A model generated the notes under the pieces. That model was not told where the DNA came from. It was given only the letters and a program-made list of their open reading frames with translations, and did no database searches. From contig NZ_JXRP01000013.1 of assembly GCF_000829435.1 (NCBI RefSeq), forward strand, positions 62,001 to 126,000: a DNA stretch of 64,000 nt, given 5' to 3'. The first letter of the stretch is position 1, and each line of letters begins with the position of its first letter. The position numbers were made by a program, and so were the translations under genes. This stretch comes from Jeotgalibacillus soli. GTDB lineage: Bacteria; Bacillota; Bacilli; Bacillales; Jeotgalibacillaceae. Below are positions 35,942 to 45,306 of the stretch, one piece after another.

Positions 35942-37417
35942 GTGGGGTTTACAATTGATGGATTGATTCTATTAATGTCTTCGATGCTTATTATTGGAGT
36001 ACTGGCCACTAAATTTTCCTCTCGCTTGGGCCTGCCTTCCCTTGTATTTTTCTTAATCGTAGGAATGATTTTAAGTGAATTTGTCTATTTCGAAAATGCA
36101 CGTTTCACCCAGTTGATCGGGATTCTCGCCTTAGTTATTATTTTGTTTGAAGGTGGAACCCAAACAAAATGGCACAGTATGCGCCCCATACTAGGCGCCG
36201 CTTCGTCTCTTGCAACAGTTGGGGTTGTGGTTACTTCGGGGGTCATAGGCGTAGCAGCGACGTTTATTTTAGATTTAACGTGGCTTGAAGGAATGCTGTT
36301 TGGTGCGATCGTTGGCTCCACGGATGCAGCAGCCGTTTTCTCGGTACTGGGAAATAAAAATATTAAGCAAAGGCTCACATCTACGCTTGAAGCGGAGTCT
36401 GGCACAAACGATCCAATGGCTGTTTTCCTGACAATCATGTTTATTGAACTTATTCAATTTCCTGACACATCTGTATTAAATTTAATTGGTGATTTTTTTC
36501 TCCAAATGGGAATTGGGCTTATACTTGGTTTGCTATTTGGTAAGCTTACAGTCGAAATCATTAATCGAATCAATCTAGATTCTTCTGGATTATATCCAGT
36601 TTTAGCCCTTTCATTCGCTGTTCTTACATACGCCATTACAACCTATGCAAACGGCAGTGGACTATTAGCTGTTTACGTGATGGCGGTAGTAGTTGGGAAT
36701 GCTGATTTAACATATCGCTTTTCGATATTGCGATTTAACGAAGGCTTTGCTTGGATGATGCAAATTGTCATGTTCATCTTATTGGGTCTGCTTGTATTCC
36801 CTGAACAATTAATTGGTATCATTTGGGAAGGGGTCATCCTTGCAATTATTTTGATGGTCGTTGCACGTCCGATCGGCGTTTTTCTCAGTATGCTTGGAAT
36901 GAGATACAGCTTGAAAGAAAAAGTGTTTATATCATGGTCTGGTCTTAAGGGTGCTGTACCAATTGTGTTAGCGACCTATCCCATAATAGCAGGCATTCCC
37001 AATTCGGAATTAATCTTTAACGCAGTCTTTTTCGTGGTCATTATTTCAGCTCTTGTTCAAGGAGGCTCACTCTCATGGATTGGTAAGCGCCTTGGATTAA
37101 CAGGTGAGGAATTACCGTCAAGTAACTATAGTCTTGAACTTGTTACATTAGGGAAGACAGATTCAGAGATGATTGAAGTGACGATACCAAAAGGTTCAAC
37201 TGTCGCAGGACAATCTCTTATTGATCTTGTGCTGCCCGATGACACGCTAATTACAGCCATTATACGTGACCAGGAAATTGTTACTCCAACAGGTCAAACG
37301 CTAATTGAAGAGGGAGATACTCTTTATGTGTTAACGAAAAAAAGAAGCCGGGACCTTGTGAAAATGAAATTCAATCAGAAAAAAATTGAGCCTCAAAAAG
37401 AACAAGAAATTGTATAA
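35942..37417 (+). CDS. CPA1/NhaP2-type cation/proton antiporter with RCK-C domain
   Basis: The 491-residue protein has about twelve helices of the monovalent cation:proton antiporter fold (FGAIVGSTDAAAVFSVLG and ESGTNDPMAVFL carry the transport aspartates) and a cytosolic C-terminal TrkA-C (RCK-C) domain from about residue 395 (DSEMIEVTIPKGSTVAGQSL..DTLYVLTKK). K+/H+ or Na+/H+ exchange is expected; NhaP2/CvrA is the closest architecture. RCK-C domains in some Gram-positive potassium transporters bind cyclic di-AMP, which would link it with the ktrAB riboswitch at 49.5 kb; that is inference. GTG 35942 follows AAAAGGAGTG. Confidence 0.87.
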   Translation: MGFTIDGLILLMSSMLIIGVLATKFSSRLGLPSLVFFLIVGMILSEFVYFENARFTQLIGILALVIILFEGGTQTKWHSMRPILGAASSLATVGVVVTSGVIGVAATFILDLTWLEGMLFGAIVGSTDAAAVFSVLGNKNIKQRLTSTLEAESGTNDPMAVFLTIMFIELIQFPDTSVLNLIGDFFLQMGIGLILGLLFGKLTVEIINRINLDSSGLYPVLALSFAVLTYAITTYANGSGLLAVYVMAVVVGNADLTYRFSILRFNEGFAWMMQIVMFILLGLLVFPEQLIGIIWEGVILAIILMVVARPIGVFLSMLGMRYSLKEKVFISWSGLKGAVPIVLATYPIIAGIPNSELIFNAVFFVVIISALVQGGSLSWIGKRLGLTGEELPSSNYSLELVTLGKTDSEMIEVTIPKGSTVAGQSLIDLVLPDDTLITAIIRDQEIVTPTGQTLIEEGDTLYVLTKKRSRDLVKMKFNQKKIEPQKEQEIV

Positions 37418-37424
37418 TGATTAG

Positions 37425-37456
37425 ATGCTTTCTGTTTTGTGCAGAGAGCATTTTTT
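37425..37456 (+). terminator. Intrinsic terminator
   Basis: ATGCTTTCTG pairs with CAGAGAGCAT with one mismatch and T6 follows, right after the antiporter gene. Confidence 0.75.
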
Positions 37457-37604
37457 CATGGACAGGGCTAAATACCTCATCTGTAAAATATTCCTGATAT
37501 ATGGTAAAGTTTTAAAGTAACTATTTTGAGTTGCAAATTATTATAATGAAAAATCAGAATGTTAGCCTATTAATTGATTGCTCTAAAAAGGAGACCGGGT
37601 TTAA

Positions 37605-39344
37605 ATGCGCCGAATACTCTCATTTTTAACGCCATACCGTTTGGCGATTATCATTGCACTTTTTTTAATGCTAATAGAGCTCACGGTTGAACTCATCCAG
37701 CCCTTACTTATTGCTCATATTATAGATGAGGGAATTCTTAAAGAAGATTTATCGGTGGTCCTGCTTTGGGGAGGTGTGTTAATTGGTTGTTCATTTATCG
37801 CTTTTTTTTCAGGGGTCGTGAACTCCTTTTACTCCTCTCATGTTAGCCAGAGCTTTGGCTTTGACGTTCGAAAATCTCTTTATGACAAGGTACAGGCCTT
37901 TTCATTTACAAATTTTAGTCAGTTTCCTACCTCTTCATTAATCACCAGACTAACAAATGATGTAACCATGCTTCAAAATACCGTGTTTATGAGTTTACGC
38001 ATTATGATGCGTGCGCCTCTTTTAGTCATCGGCAGTGTCATTATGGCTTTTTTTGTAAGTCCGGGTCTTGCACTTGTGTTAGTGATCGCAGTGCCTCTTT
38101 TAGTCCTCTTTTTAGTGCTCATTATGAGAAAAGCGGGAGCATTATTTAAAGCGGTTCAGCGACGAGTCGACCATGTAAATAATGTGATGCAGGAAAACCT
38201 GGCAGGAATTCGTCTAATCAGAGCTTTTTTGAGGGAAAACCATGAAGTAACGCGTTTTAAACAATCAAGCGGAGCGTTGATGGAGAAAACGGTATCTGCT
38301 TTTCGACTCGTCGAGGTCACCATGCCTATTATCTTGCTGCTGATGAATGCAAGTATTTTATTCATTCTGTGGTTTGGCAGTGTTGAGGTATCTGCAGGTC
38401 AGGCAAGTGTTGGGGATGTTGTGGCCGTTGTCAATTATGCAACGAGAATGACTGGTGCTCTTTCCATTGTAACGATGATTATCATGGTGTTTTCGCGCGC
38501 TAAGGCTTCGGGTGAAAGAGTGAGTGAAGTGCTTGGGAGTGAAATTGATGTCATTGATAAAGAATTAAGTGAAGAACACACTATTTCAGAAGGAAGTATT
38601 TCTTTTCAAAATGTTACTTTTACATACCCTGGTACAGAAGTGGAAATCATAAAAAAACTTTCCTTTCATGTTAATCCTGGTGAACGAGTTTCAATTTTAG
38701 GAGCGACCGGATCTGGAAAATCTACTTTGTTTCAGCTTATTCCTAGGCTTTATGATATTGATCAAGGAAAAATATTGATTGATGGCTGGGAGAATAGTTT
38801 CATAAAACTTGAGCATTTACGCAAGCAAATTGGATTTGTTCCCCAGGAAGCGATGCTGTTCACAGGAACCGTACGTGACAATATCATGTGGGGGAATGAG
38901 CATGCAACTTTAGACGAAATTAAAGAAGCAGCCGCCCGCGCTCAGATTCATGAAGCCATTATGAAATTGCCGAAGCAGTATGATACGGTAGTTGGGCAGA
39001 AGGGAGTTAATCTTTCTGGCGGACAAAAGCAGCGGCTGTCGATTGCGCGTGCGCTTGTACGAAAACCGGTCATTTTATTGATGGATGACAGTACGAGTGC
39101 ATTGGATATGAAAACGGAAGCAAGACTGCTTGATGAATTGAGTCAATTTTCGTGTACGACCCTCATGATTACCCAAAAAATCAGTACGACGATGGCATCA
39201 GATCAAGTCCTGCTGCTTGATGATGGAGAGATTATTGCTCAAGGTTCACATCAGTCATTGCTGAAATCGTCTAAGCTTTACCAGCAAATTGTTGAATCCC
39301 AGGTCGGAAAGGAGGCGTTGACGCTTGTTGAAAGAGGTCATTAA
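37605..39344 (+). CDS. yfiB: ABC exporter half-transporter, degenerate-site subunit (YfiB-like)
   Basis: The 579-residue half-transporter has six membrane helices (1-300) and one nucleotide-binding domain. Walker A is GATGSGKS and the signature LSGGQ is canonical, but the catalytic Glu after Walker B is Asp (LLMDDSTSALD) and the H-loop His is Gln (MITQKIST). This is the pattern of the catalytically weak partner in heterodimeric exporters. ATG 37605 follows AAAAAGGAGACC. Its 3' end overlaps the next half-transporter gene by 20 bases, so the two are translated together. Substrate unknown; drug or lipid export is typical. Confidence 0.9.
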   Translation: MRRILSFLTPYRLAIIIALFLMLIELTVELIQPLLIAHIIDEGILKEDLSVVLLWGGVLIGCSFIAFFSGVVNSFYSSHVSQSFGFDVRKSLYDKVQAFSFTNFSQFPTSSLITRLTNDVTMLQNTVFMSLRIMMRAPLLVIGSVIMAFFVSPGLALVLVIAVPLLVLFLVLIMRKAGALFKAVQRRVDHVNNVMQENLAGIRLIRAFLRENHEVTRFKQSSGALMEKTVSAFRLVEVTMPIILLLMNASILFILWFGSVEVSAGQASVGDVVAVVNYATRMTGALSIVTMIIMVFSRAKASGERVSEVLGSEIDVIDKELSEEHTISEGSISFQNVTFTYPGTEVEIIKKLSFHVNPGERVSILGATGSGKSTLFQLIPRLYDIDQGKILIDGWENSFIKLEHLRKQIGFVPQEAMLFTGTVRDNIMWGNEHATLDEIKEAAARAQIHEAIMKLPKQYDTVVGQKGVNLSGGQKQRLSIARALVRKPVILLMDDSTSALDMKTEARLLDELSQFSCTTLMITQKISTTMASDQVLLLDDGEIIAQGSHQSLLKSSKLYQQIVESQVGKEALTLVERGH

Positions 39345-41163
39345 ACCGTTTCGTTATCAACGCCGAACTTTAGAGGAATTGGGTGAAATAAGGAAGCAGG
39401 GAAAAAATAGTGCACAGGATTTTGGTGGAACGTTAAAGAAGATATGGCATATTCTTGCCTTGAATAAAGGAAAGCTGATACTTGTCCTGCTAATGGTCAC
39501 CATAAGCTCAAGCATGGTGCTGTTGGGCCCATTTCTTGTAGGAATGGGGATCGATGATTTTATAGTTAATAGAGACCCTGCTGGTTTGATTACTCTAATT
39601 TGGGTGCTAGCCATTATCTATATTATCCATTCATTGTCTACCTGGTTTCAGGCAGCGTGGATGATTCGCATTGCTCAAAATACGGTTTATACAATGCGAA
39701 CAAATCTTTTTGATCATCTTCATAAGCTGCCCATTCCTTTTTTTGATAAGCGGCAGCATGGAGAGCTGATGAGCCGGGTAACCAATGATATGGAAAATGT
39801 CAGCTCGACGTTAAACAGCTCTGTCATTCAAATTGTTTCGAGTGTGCTGACCTTGATCGGAACCGTCTGTGTAATGCTTTATTTAAGTCCGCTGTTGACG
39901 TTTATTACCATGCTCATCATTCCAGCCATGTATGTTGGAATGAAGTGGATTACGAAGAGAACGAGCCGATTATTTAAAGAGCAGCAGCGTAATCTAGGGG
40001 AATTGAACGGTTATATTCAAGAAACCATGTCAGGACAACGCATTATCAAAATGTTTTCCCAGGAAAAAAGGGTTATTCAGCAATTTGAGGAGAGAAATGC
40101 CCGTCTTAAGCTTGCTGGATTTTGGGCGCAAACCTTTTCAGGATTTATTCCAAAATTGATGAACTTTCTAAATAACATCAGCTTTGCTATGATCGCGCTC
40201 GTGGGTGGAATACTTGCTTTAAATGGAAATGGTTCTATTTCGATTGGCGTCATTGTTATTTTTGTAGAATATGCAAGGCAATTTACACGACCTCTAAATG
40301 ACTTGGCCAACCAGTTTAATACACTGCTTTCCGCTGTGGCTGGTGCTGAGAGGGTGTTTGACATTATGGATGAAGAAGAAGAGCGCAAGGACGAAAAAAA
40401 TGCGATTGAGATAGACCAGTTGTATGGACGAGTGGAATTTTTAAATGTGTCATTTGCTTATGAGAAGGGAGAGGACACAGTTTCTGACATCAGCTTTAGC
40501 GTTTCTCCAGGGGAAACTATCGCATTTGTAGGACCTACGGGCGCTGGGAAAACAACGATGATCAATTTGCTCTCACGCTTTTATGATGCAAATGAAGGAG
40601 TTGTTTTTATTGATGACAGGGATATTACGACGATTAAGAGATCAAGCTTCAGACGTCATATGGCCTTTGTACTGCAGGATTCTTTCCTGTTTGAAGGGAC
40701 GATCCGGGAGAATATACGGTACGGACGATTAGATGCCTCGGACGAAGAAGTGGAGAAGGCGGCTGAGCTTGCGAACGCGGCAACATTCATTCGAAGGATG
40801 CCAAAGCAGTTCGACACACTTATTCAAGCTGACGGTCAGGGAATCAGTCAAGGGCAGCGCCAGCTATTATCCATAGCTAGGGCAATTCTCGCAAATCCCT
40901 CAATCCTCGTCATGGATGAAGCAACTAGTAGTATTGATACTATTACAGAAATAAAAATTCAAGAGGCACTTCAGCGGTTAATGAAGGGAAGAACAAGCTT
41001 CGTCATTGCGCACAGACTGAACACCATTCAAAACGCAGATCAAATCCTTGTTCTAGACAATGGCCAACTGATTGAACAAGGAAACCATGAAGAACTGCTC
41101 AAGCAAAAAGGCTTCTACGCAGAACTCCATAACAGCCAGCTGCGGGGGAAAATAATGCTTTAG
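39325..41163 (+). CDS. yfiC: ABC exporter half-transporter, catalytic subunit (YfiC-like)
   Basis: The 612-residue partner has an extended hydrophilic N-terminus (about 40 residues), six helices and a nucleotide-binding domain. Walker A GPTGAGKT, Walker B VMDEATSSID with the catalytic Glu, and the H-loop IAHRLNT are intact. Its signature reads ISQGQ instead of LSGGQ, complementary to the defects in the first subunit. So in the dimer one ATP site is complete and one is degenerate. The start is TTG 39325 after GGAAAGGAGGCG, inside the previous gene. A palindromic repeat begins at its stop codon. Confidence 0.9.
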   Translation: MLKEVIKPFRYQRRTLEELGEIRKQGKNSAQDFGGTLKKIWHILALNKGKLILVLLMVTISSSMVLLGPFLVGMGIDDFIVNRDPAGLITLIWVLAIIYIIHSLSTWFQAAWMIRIAQNTVYTMRTNLFDHLHKLPIPFFDKRQHGELMSRVTNDMENVSSTLNSSVIQIVSSVLTLIGTVCVMLYLSPLLTFITMLIIPAMYVGMKWITKRTSRLFKEQQRNLGELNGYIQETMSGQRIIKMFSQEKRVIQQFEERNARLKLAGFWAQTFSGFIPKLMNFLNNISFAMIALVGGILALNGNGSISIGVIVIFVEYARQFTRPLNDLANQFNTLLSAVAGAERVFDIMDEEEERKDEKNAIEIDQLYGRVEFLNVSFAYEKGEDTVSDISFSVSPGETIAFVGPTGAGKTTMINLLSRFYDANEGVVFIDDRDITTIKRSSFRRHMAFVLQDSFLFEGTIRENIRYGRLDASDEEVEKAAELANAATFIRRMPKQFDTLIQADGQGISQGQRQLLSIARAILANPSILVMDEATSSIDTITEIKIQEALQRLMKGRTSFVIAHRLNTIQNADQILVLDNGQLIEQGNHEELLKQKGFYAELHNSQLRGKIML

Positions 41164-41200
41164 TTCGTTGAAGGGGTCTGACCCCTTCAACGAACTAAAG
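41158..41200. repeat. Palindromic repeat, 20-base perfect arms, GGGGTCTGACCCC core
   Basis: Arms 41158-41177 and 41181-41200 are exact inverted repeats around a 3-base loop. The palindrome covers the yfiC stop codon. There is no T-tract on either side, so it is not a standard terminator, although it would fold strongly in RNA. A related palindrome lies at 42116-42160. Confidence 0.85.
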
Positions 41201-41307
41201 CGCTCGGAAACTCCGGTGTACAGGAGTTATAATTTTTATTTCAGCGAACAAAGAGAAAAATCAAAGCAATAGAACGAACAGCCCGGTACAATTTATTCCG
41301 GGCTGAT

Positions 41308-41932
41308 TTATGTCCATTCGAGTACCTGGTCGTCTTCGTCGAATTCAATGATAACATCGGTAACACCTTTTTGTGCATAGATAAGGAGGGCAAGACGATC
41401 TTTTATTTCGTCCGCTTCAGAGATTGTCAGTGTTGGATCTATCTCTATTTCAAGCTCTACATGGAGATGTTCCCCTTCTTTTATGACGCCTAGTCGTTGA
41501 ATATCTCTTACAGCCTGGTCTGCTCGTACAATTCCAGCAATATGCAATCGCATTTCATCATCCGTTTCCCCGATTGCACCGCGTGCATTTTCAAGAAATA
41601 CTCTGCCAACCACGTAAAACATCATTAATCCGATCATAATTGAGACAATTCCTTCGATTTGAAGAAAATCAGTAAAGTGGGCAATAATGATGGTCAGAAT
41701 AGCTAAAATACCGCCGATTGTTGCGATTAAATCCTCCATAAAAACGAGATCCGATAAAAACAAAAAATTGATTTGCTGCGTCTCCAAACGAATGCATCAT
41801 TTCCGCAAACATGGCCACATTACCAGTTAATAAGAAAGCACCTGCCTTCAGTAGCCAGATAATGGTATTCACGATGGCTGCCATAAAAGATGATTTATTA
41901 CCATTATTTAGTAATCGAATAAATTCCCCCAT
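41308..41932 (-). pseudogene. Cation diffusion facilitator transporter with internal deletion
   Basis: The N-terminal frame (from ATG 41932) reads MGEFIRLLNNGNKSSFMAAIVNT..AEMMHSFGDAANQFFVFIGS, with the HxxxD zinc site of the first transporter helix pair. It then runs out of frame near 41770, where a second frame picks up as LVFMEDLIATIGG..FYVVGRVFLENARG and the cytosolic C-terminal domain ending TDVIIEFDEDDQVLEWT. About 110-120 residues between FIGS and LVFMED are lost, removing two to three helices. An intact CDF exports zinc, iron or cobalt in exchange for protons. The locus sits between two palindromic repeats. Confidence 0.85.
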
Positions 41933-42115
41933 AGTGTGCCACCTGTTGTTTTTCTTTCAATCACCCTTCTAATCAAACATGATGAATAGAGCGGATAGAT
42001 CATTCCTATCCTATATTTAAAAGTGTTCGCTCAAAATACGGTAAACATGCATTACCTCTGCACCACCTCTATCCAGAGAACAGGAAAAAACCATATACAG
42101 CAGGAGGTAGATGGG

Positions 42116-42160
42116 GCTTTCGTTCGCTAAAGGGGCCTGACCCCTTTAGCGAACGAAAGC
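42116..42160. repeat. Palindromic repeat, 20-base perfect arms, GGGGCCTGACCCC core
   Basis: Arms 42116-42135 and 42141-42160 are exact inverted repeats with a 5-base loop. The sequence is close to the palindrome at 41158 (shared CTTT.GTTCG..AAGGGG and core). It lies about 100 bases before the helicase gene, on its leader side, with no T-tract. Confidence 0.85.
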
Positions 42161-42258
42161 GACTATCACTGGCAGTCAAAGGGTGGTACAATGGTGAGAT
42201 GGGATGCTGTATGAGAGAATACGGCGTTTGAGTTGAGAGATCGGAGAGTGGACGATAG

Positions 42259-43380
42259 ATGTTGAATCGAACGAAAGAGATTTGGCAGGAGGCTGGCTTT
42301 GGTGAGCTGACTGCTGTACAGGAGCAGGTAATTCCTCTTATGCAAGAAGGAAGAGATGTGCTCGCTGAATCACCAACAGGAACAGGGAAGACGTTGGCTT
42401 ATGCCATTCCTCTTATTGAAAGAATGGATGTAACGAAGCGTTTGCCGCAGGCAGTTATTTTAGCTCCATCAAAAGAGCTGTCTATGCAAATTCTCGATGT
42501 AATTCAAACTTGGGGAAAGCCAAGCGGGGTGAGAGCAACCTCTATCATTGGCGGGGCGAATGTAAAGAGGCAGTTAGAAAAGCTGAAAAAGCAGCCGCAT
42601 ATCATTGTCGGGACACCAGGGAGAATTCTTGAGCTAATTAAGCAGAAAAAGCTAAAAATGCATGAAGTAAAGACGGTTGTGCTTGATGAAGTGGATCAGC
42701 TTTTCCTGCCGGAACATACAACTGCCATAAATGACTTAATTAAAAGCACCCTGGCAGATCAGCGGCAGCTGGCTATGTTCTCTGCAACACTCCCGCAAGA
42801 AACTGAAAACCAGGCAAGATTATTGATGAAGGACCCAGCACTCGTTCGTGTGGATCGTTCCGCTGCGCTATCAAGTAAGGTGAAGCATCAGTTCATGGTC
42901 TGTGAAGCGAGAGATAAAATGGATTGGGTGAGGCGCATTGTCCGTATGTCTTCGATGGAAGGCGCGAAAACACTGGCATTTTTGCGTGAAGTGCGAGACG
43001 TAATCATTACAGCTGAAAAGCTTACCTATAAGAATTTGGAAATTGCTCCGCTGCATAGTGACCTTGATAAAGAAGAACGTGCCGCATCCATGAGAAAATT
43101 CCGTAAAGGTGAAGTGCCGTTAATGCTGGCGACGGATGTTGCAGCCAGAGGTCTTGATATTGCCGATGTCACCCATATCCTTCATATGGATGTTGCAGAA
43201 GATCTGGAACAATATATTCACCGGTCTGGCAGAACTGGAAGAGCGGGGGCAGCAGGCACCGTGCTCTCTCTTGTAACCCCGCAAGAAGAAAAGCAGCTAA
43301 AGCGCTATGCAAAAGAGCTAGGGGTAGAACTTGAGAAGGTCACTGTATACAGAGGAAACTGGCAATTGGAGAAGCAATAA
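42259..43380 (+). CDS. yfmL: DEAD-box RNA helicase (YfmL-like)
   Basis: The 373-residue protein is a compact DEAD-box helicase that unwinds RNA duplexes with ATP. Q-motif region at the N-terminus, Walker A SPTGTGKT at 38-45, TPGR at 119-122, DEVD (in place of DEAD) at 143-146, SAT at 175-177, and HRSGRTGRAG in the second RecA domain are all present. Like B. subtilis YfmL (376 residues, implicated in 50S ribosome assembly and cold growth) it has no C-terminal RNA-binding tail. ATG 42259 follows CGGAGAGTGG. Confidence 0.9.
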   Translation: MLNRTKEIWQEAGFGELTAVQEQVIPLMQEGRDVLAESPTGTGKTLAYAIPLIERMDVTKRLPQAVILAPSKELSMQILDVIQTWGKPSGVRATSIIGGANVKRQLEKLKKQPHIIVGTPGRILELIKQKKLKMHEVKTVVLDEVDQLFLPEHTTAINDLIKSTLADQRQLAMFSATLPQETENQARLLMKDPALVRVDRSAALSSKVKHQFMVCEARDKMDWVRRIVRMSSMEGAKTLAFLREVRDVIITAEKLTYKNLEIAPLHSDLDKEERAASMRKFRKGEVPLMLATDVAARGLDIADVTHILHMDVAEDLEQYIHRSGRTGRAGAAGTVLSLVTPQEEKQLKRYAKELGVELEKVTVYRGNWQLEKQ

Positions 43381-43392
43381 AAGAGATAAAAA

Positions 43393-43452
43393 GCATGATG
43401 CGCATAATTTGGAAGATATTTTCCATTATTATGCGTGCGTCATGCATTTTTT
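43393..43452. terminator. Intrinsic terminator of yfmL
   Basis: GCATGATGCGCATAAT pairs with ATTATGCG..GTCATGC and is followed by T7. Confidence 0.82.
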
Positions 43453-43481
43453 TATGCTATTTGACTATACTCATTTAGTAG

Positions 43482-43989
43482 TCATTCATATAAAATATTT
43501 TTATTTGGCAGCCCCAGAAAATCATGCGGAGCTGTTAGCCCAGTTCCCCTAACCGTACAGGTGATTTTCCTTCAACAAGTACCGTCGCCACAAATTAAGA
43601 ACAAAAATAGGCGTTACTTCGTTTGATTTCCCAATTTATTAAAAATCCTATTAGTTCTATAAGATTGTATTTATAAAGATCTTCATTCGATTTAAATCGA
43701 TCGACTGCTTTTCTGACGGACGTCTATTCATTTTCTGTCACATCAATTTTTAAAAAATACATGAAGTATTGGCGTATATAAGACCATTCTTTATATCCTC
43801 CTGTCTGAATCCCGAAAAAAGCGGCCAGACCAAGCTTTTTCGTCCAAAGGAATACAGTTCGTTTAACTCCGAGTCAAAGGCAATTGATATATGGTTGTAT
43901 TTTGCATGAGTAAAAGATTGAATAAGGCGAGTGAAAAATGTGTGAGTATTCGTTAATAACAAAAAAATAGCTTTATTCTCCGTAGGCAT
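43482..43989 (-). pseudogene. Permuted papain-like (C92/YiiX-type) protein relic
   Basis: ATG 43989 follows TTGGAGGTGGATC and the frame reads AIFLLLTNTHTFFTRLIQSFTHAKYNHISIAFDSELNELYSFG, the His-containing start of YiiX/YaeF-type permuted NlpC/P60 proteins. A frameshift in a T-run near 43750, TAG 43724-43726 and TAA 43595-43597 follow; the latter falls in YFCS-stop-FVATVLVEG, where relatives read CSQFV with the catalytic Cys. After another frameshift TAPHDFLGLP ends the gene at TGA 43482. Several independent lesions show long decay. Confidence 0.75.
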
Positions 43990-44156
43990 GATCCACCTCC
44001 AATGATTAATGCACTTATGTATTCTAAATACTCTGTTTGGTTAGCCGGCATATCACTTGCAAAAGTTGTGAAAAAATTTGTTTTTTATTATTTGATCCCG
44101 ATGCACGGCATCTTGACTTGGGTGCAAATAAAAATGTAGCTGGAGGATGGGAGTGA

Positions 44157-45126
44157 AATACGGCGGAGGTCCGTTACTCAATCCTTTCTATCGGAATATT
44201 CATTTTGATTTTATGGATAATTAAGGATATTTTATCTTTTGCAACCGTTCCGTTAAGTGAGTCGCAAACAGCGAGTGGTCAATCAATCCAGCAGATTAAG
44301 ATTGAGAGCTCCTCGATTGATCTGAATGTTATTGAGGGAGAACAAAGTGACGTCATTGCAGCTTTTTCAGGTACTGTATGTGAAAATGATCAAAAACGAT
44401 ATGAAATTCAATTGAAAAAAAAACAATGGGACACTAGAAATTAAAGCGGTTCATAAAAGAAGCAGCTTTTTGGGAGGAGGATTTTCCTTCGAAGCCTTTT
44501 GATCGAAGGAGGTCATGACCGTTGAGATACCGGCTGAATCCTATTCATCAATTGAAGTGAAGACCTCATCTGCAGATCAGGAGACAACGGACCTAAAAGC
44601 TGATCGTTTAACGTTTGTGTCGACTTCTGGAGATATTACATTAGATGGTATTACAGCTGCAGATAGTGTAGAGATGAAATTAAGCAGCGGGGATGGATCG
44701 CTTAGTGAAGTTCACACAAAAAATCTGACAGTGGATGCTTCGAGCGGAGATATTGTGCTTTTTGATAGCGAATTACCCATTATTACTCTCTCAACTAGTT
44801 CAGGTGATATAGAATTAAACCATGTAAATGGAAAAGCAACACTTGAGTCTTCTTCTGGAAGGATTGACATTTTACAGGAAAACCTTGACAATGAATATAT
44901 TATTTCATCGTCAAGCGGGAATGTGGATTTACAGCTTGATAATAGACCTAAGGCTCTTTCTGTTGATTTTCAAAGTTCTTCTGGAGAGGGTGAAGTGAAC
45001 ATTTCAAACCTAAATGTAGAAACAATGACAGATCATCACGTTTTGGCTTCTATTGGAAATGAAATACCATTAATTGATGTTCGGACCTCTTCCGGTGGCT
45101 TTGACCTTGGAATTATGAACGAGTAA
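44157..45126 (+). pseudogene. DUF4097 beta-helix protein, frameshifted and with a stop codon
   Basis: An N-terminal hydrophobic helix (SILSIGIFILILWIIKDIL) has lost its own start codon, GTG 44153 being in another frame. The frame ends at TAA 44442 after a shift in the A9 run near 44417; the correct frame then reads GTLEIKAVHKRSSFLGGGFSF, meets TGA 44500-44502 and continues TVEIPAESYSSIEVKTSS. The rest (to 45126) is intact and consists of repeated SSGDI/SSSGR-type beta-strand turns, the DUF4097 adhesin-like repeat. ATG 44515 with GAAGGAGG just before it may allow translation of the repeat domain alone. Confidence 0.75.
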
Positions 45127-45306
45127 ATAAACGTTTTGTTAGTGTATATAGTGTAAATAAACGGAAAGCTGGGGCAATTACACACCTCGGCTTTTTACTT
45201 TGACAGCTTTTCGGATGCATCTCTATTGAAAGAAAAGGAATGAGCAGGTAGATCGATGGATCGTTTTCGTTTAAGAAGAGACATGTTTTTGGAGGGGGAG
45301 AGATCA

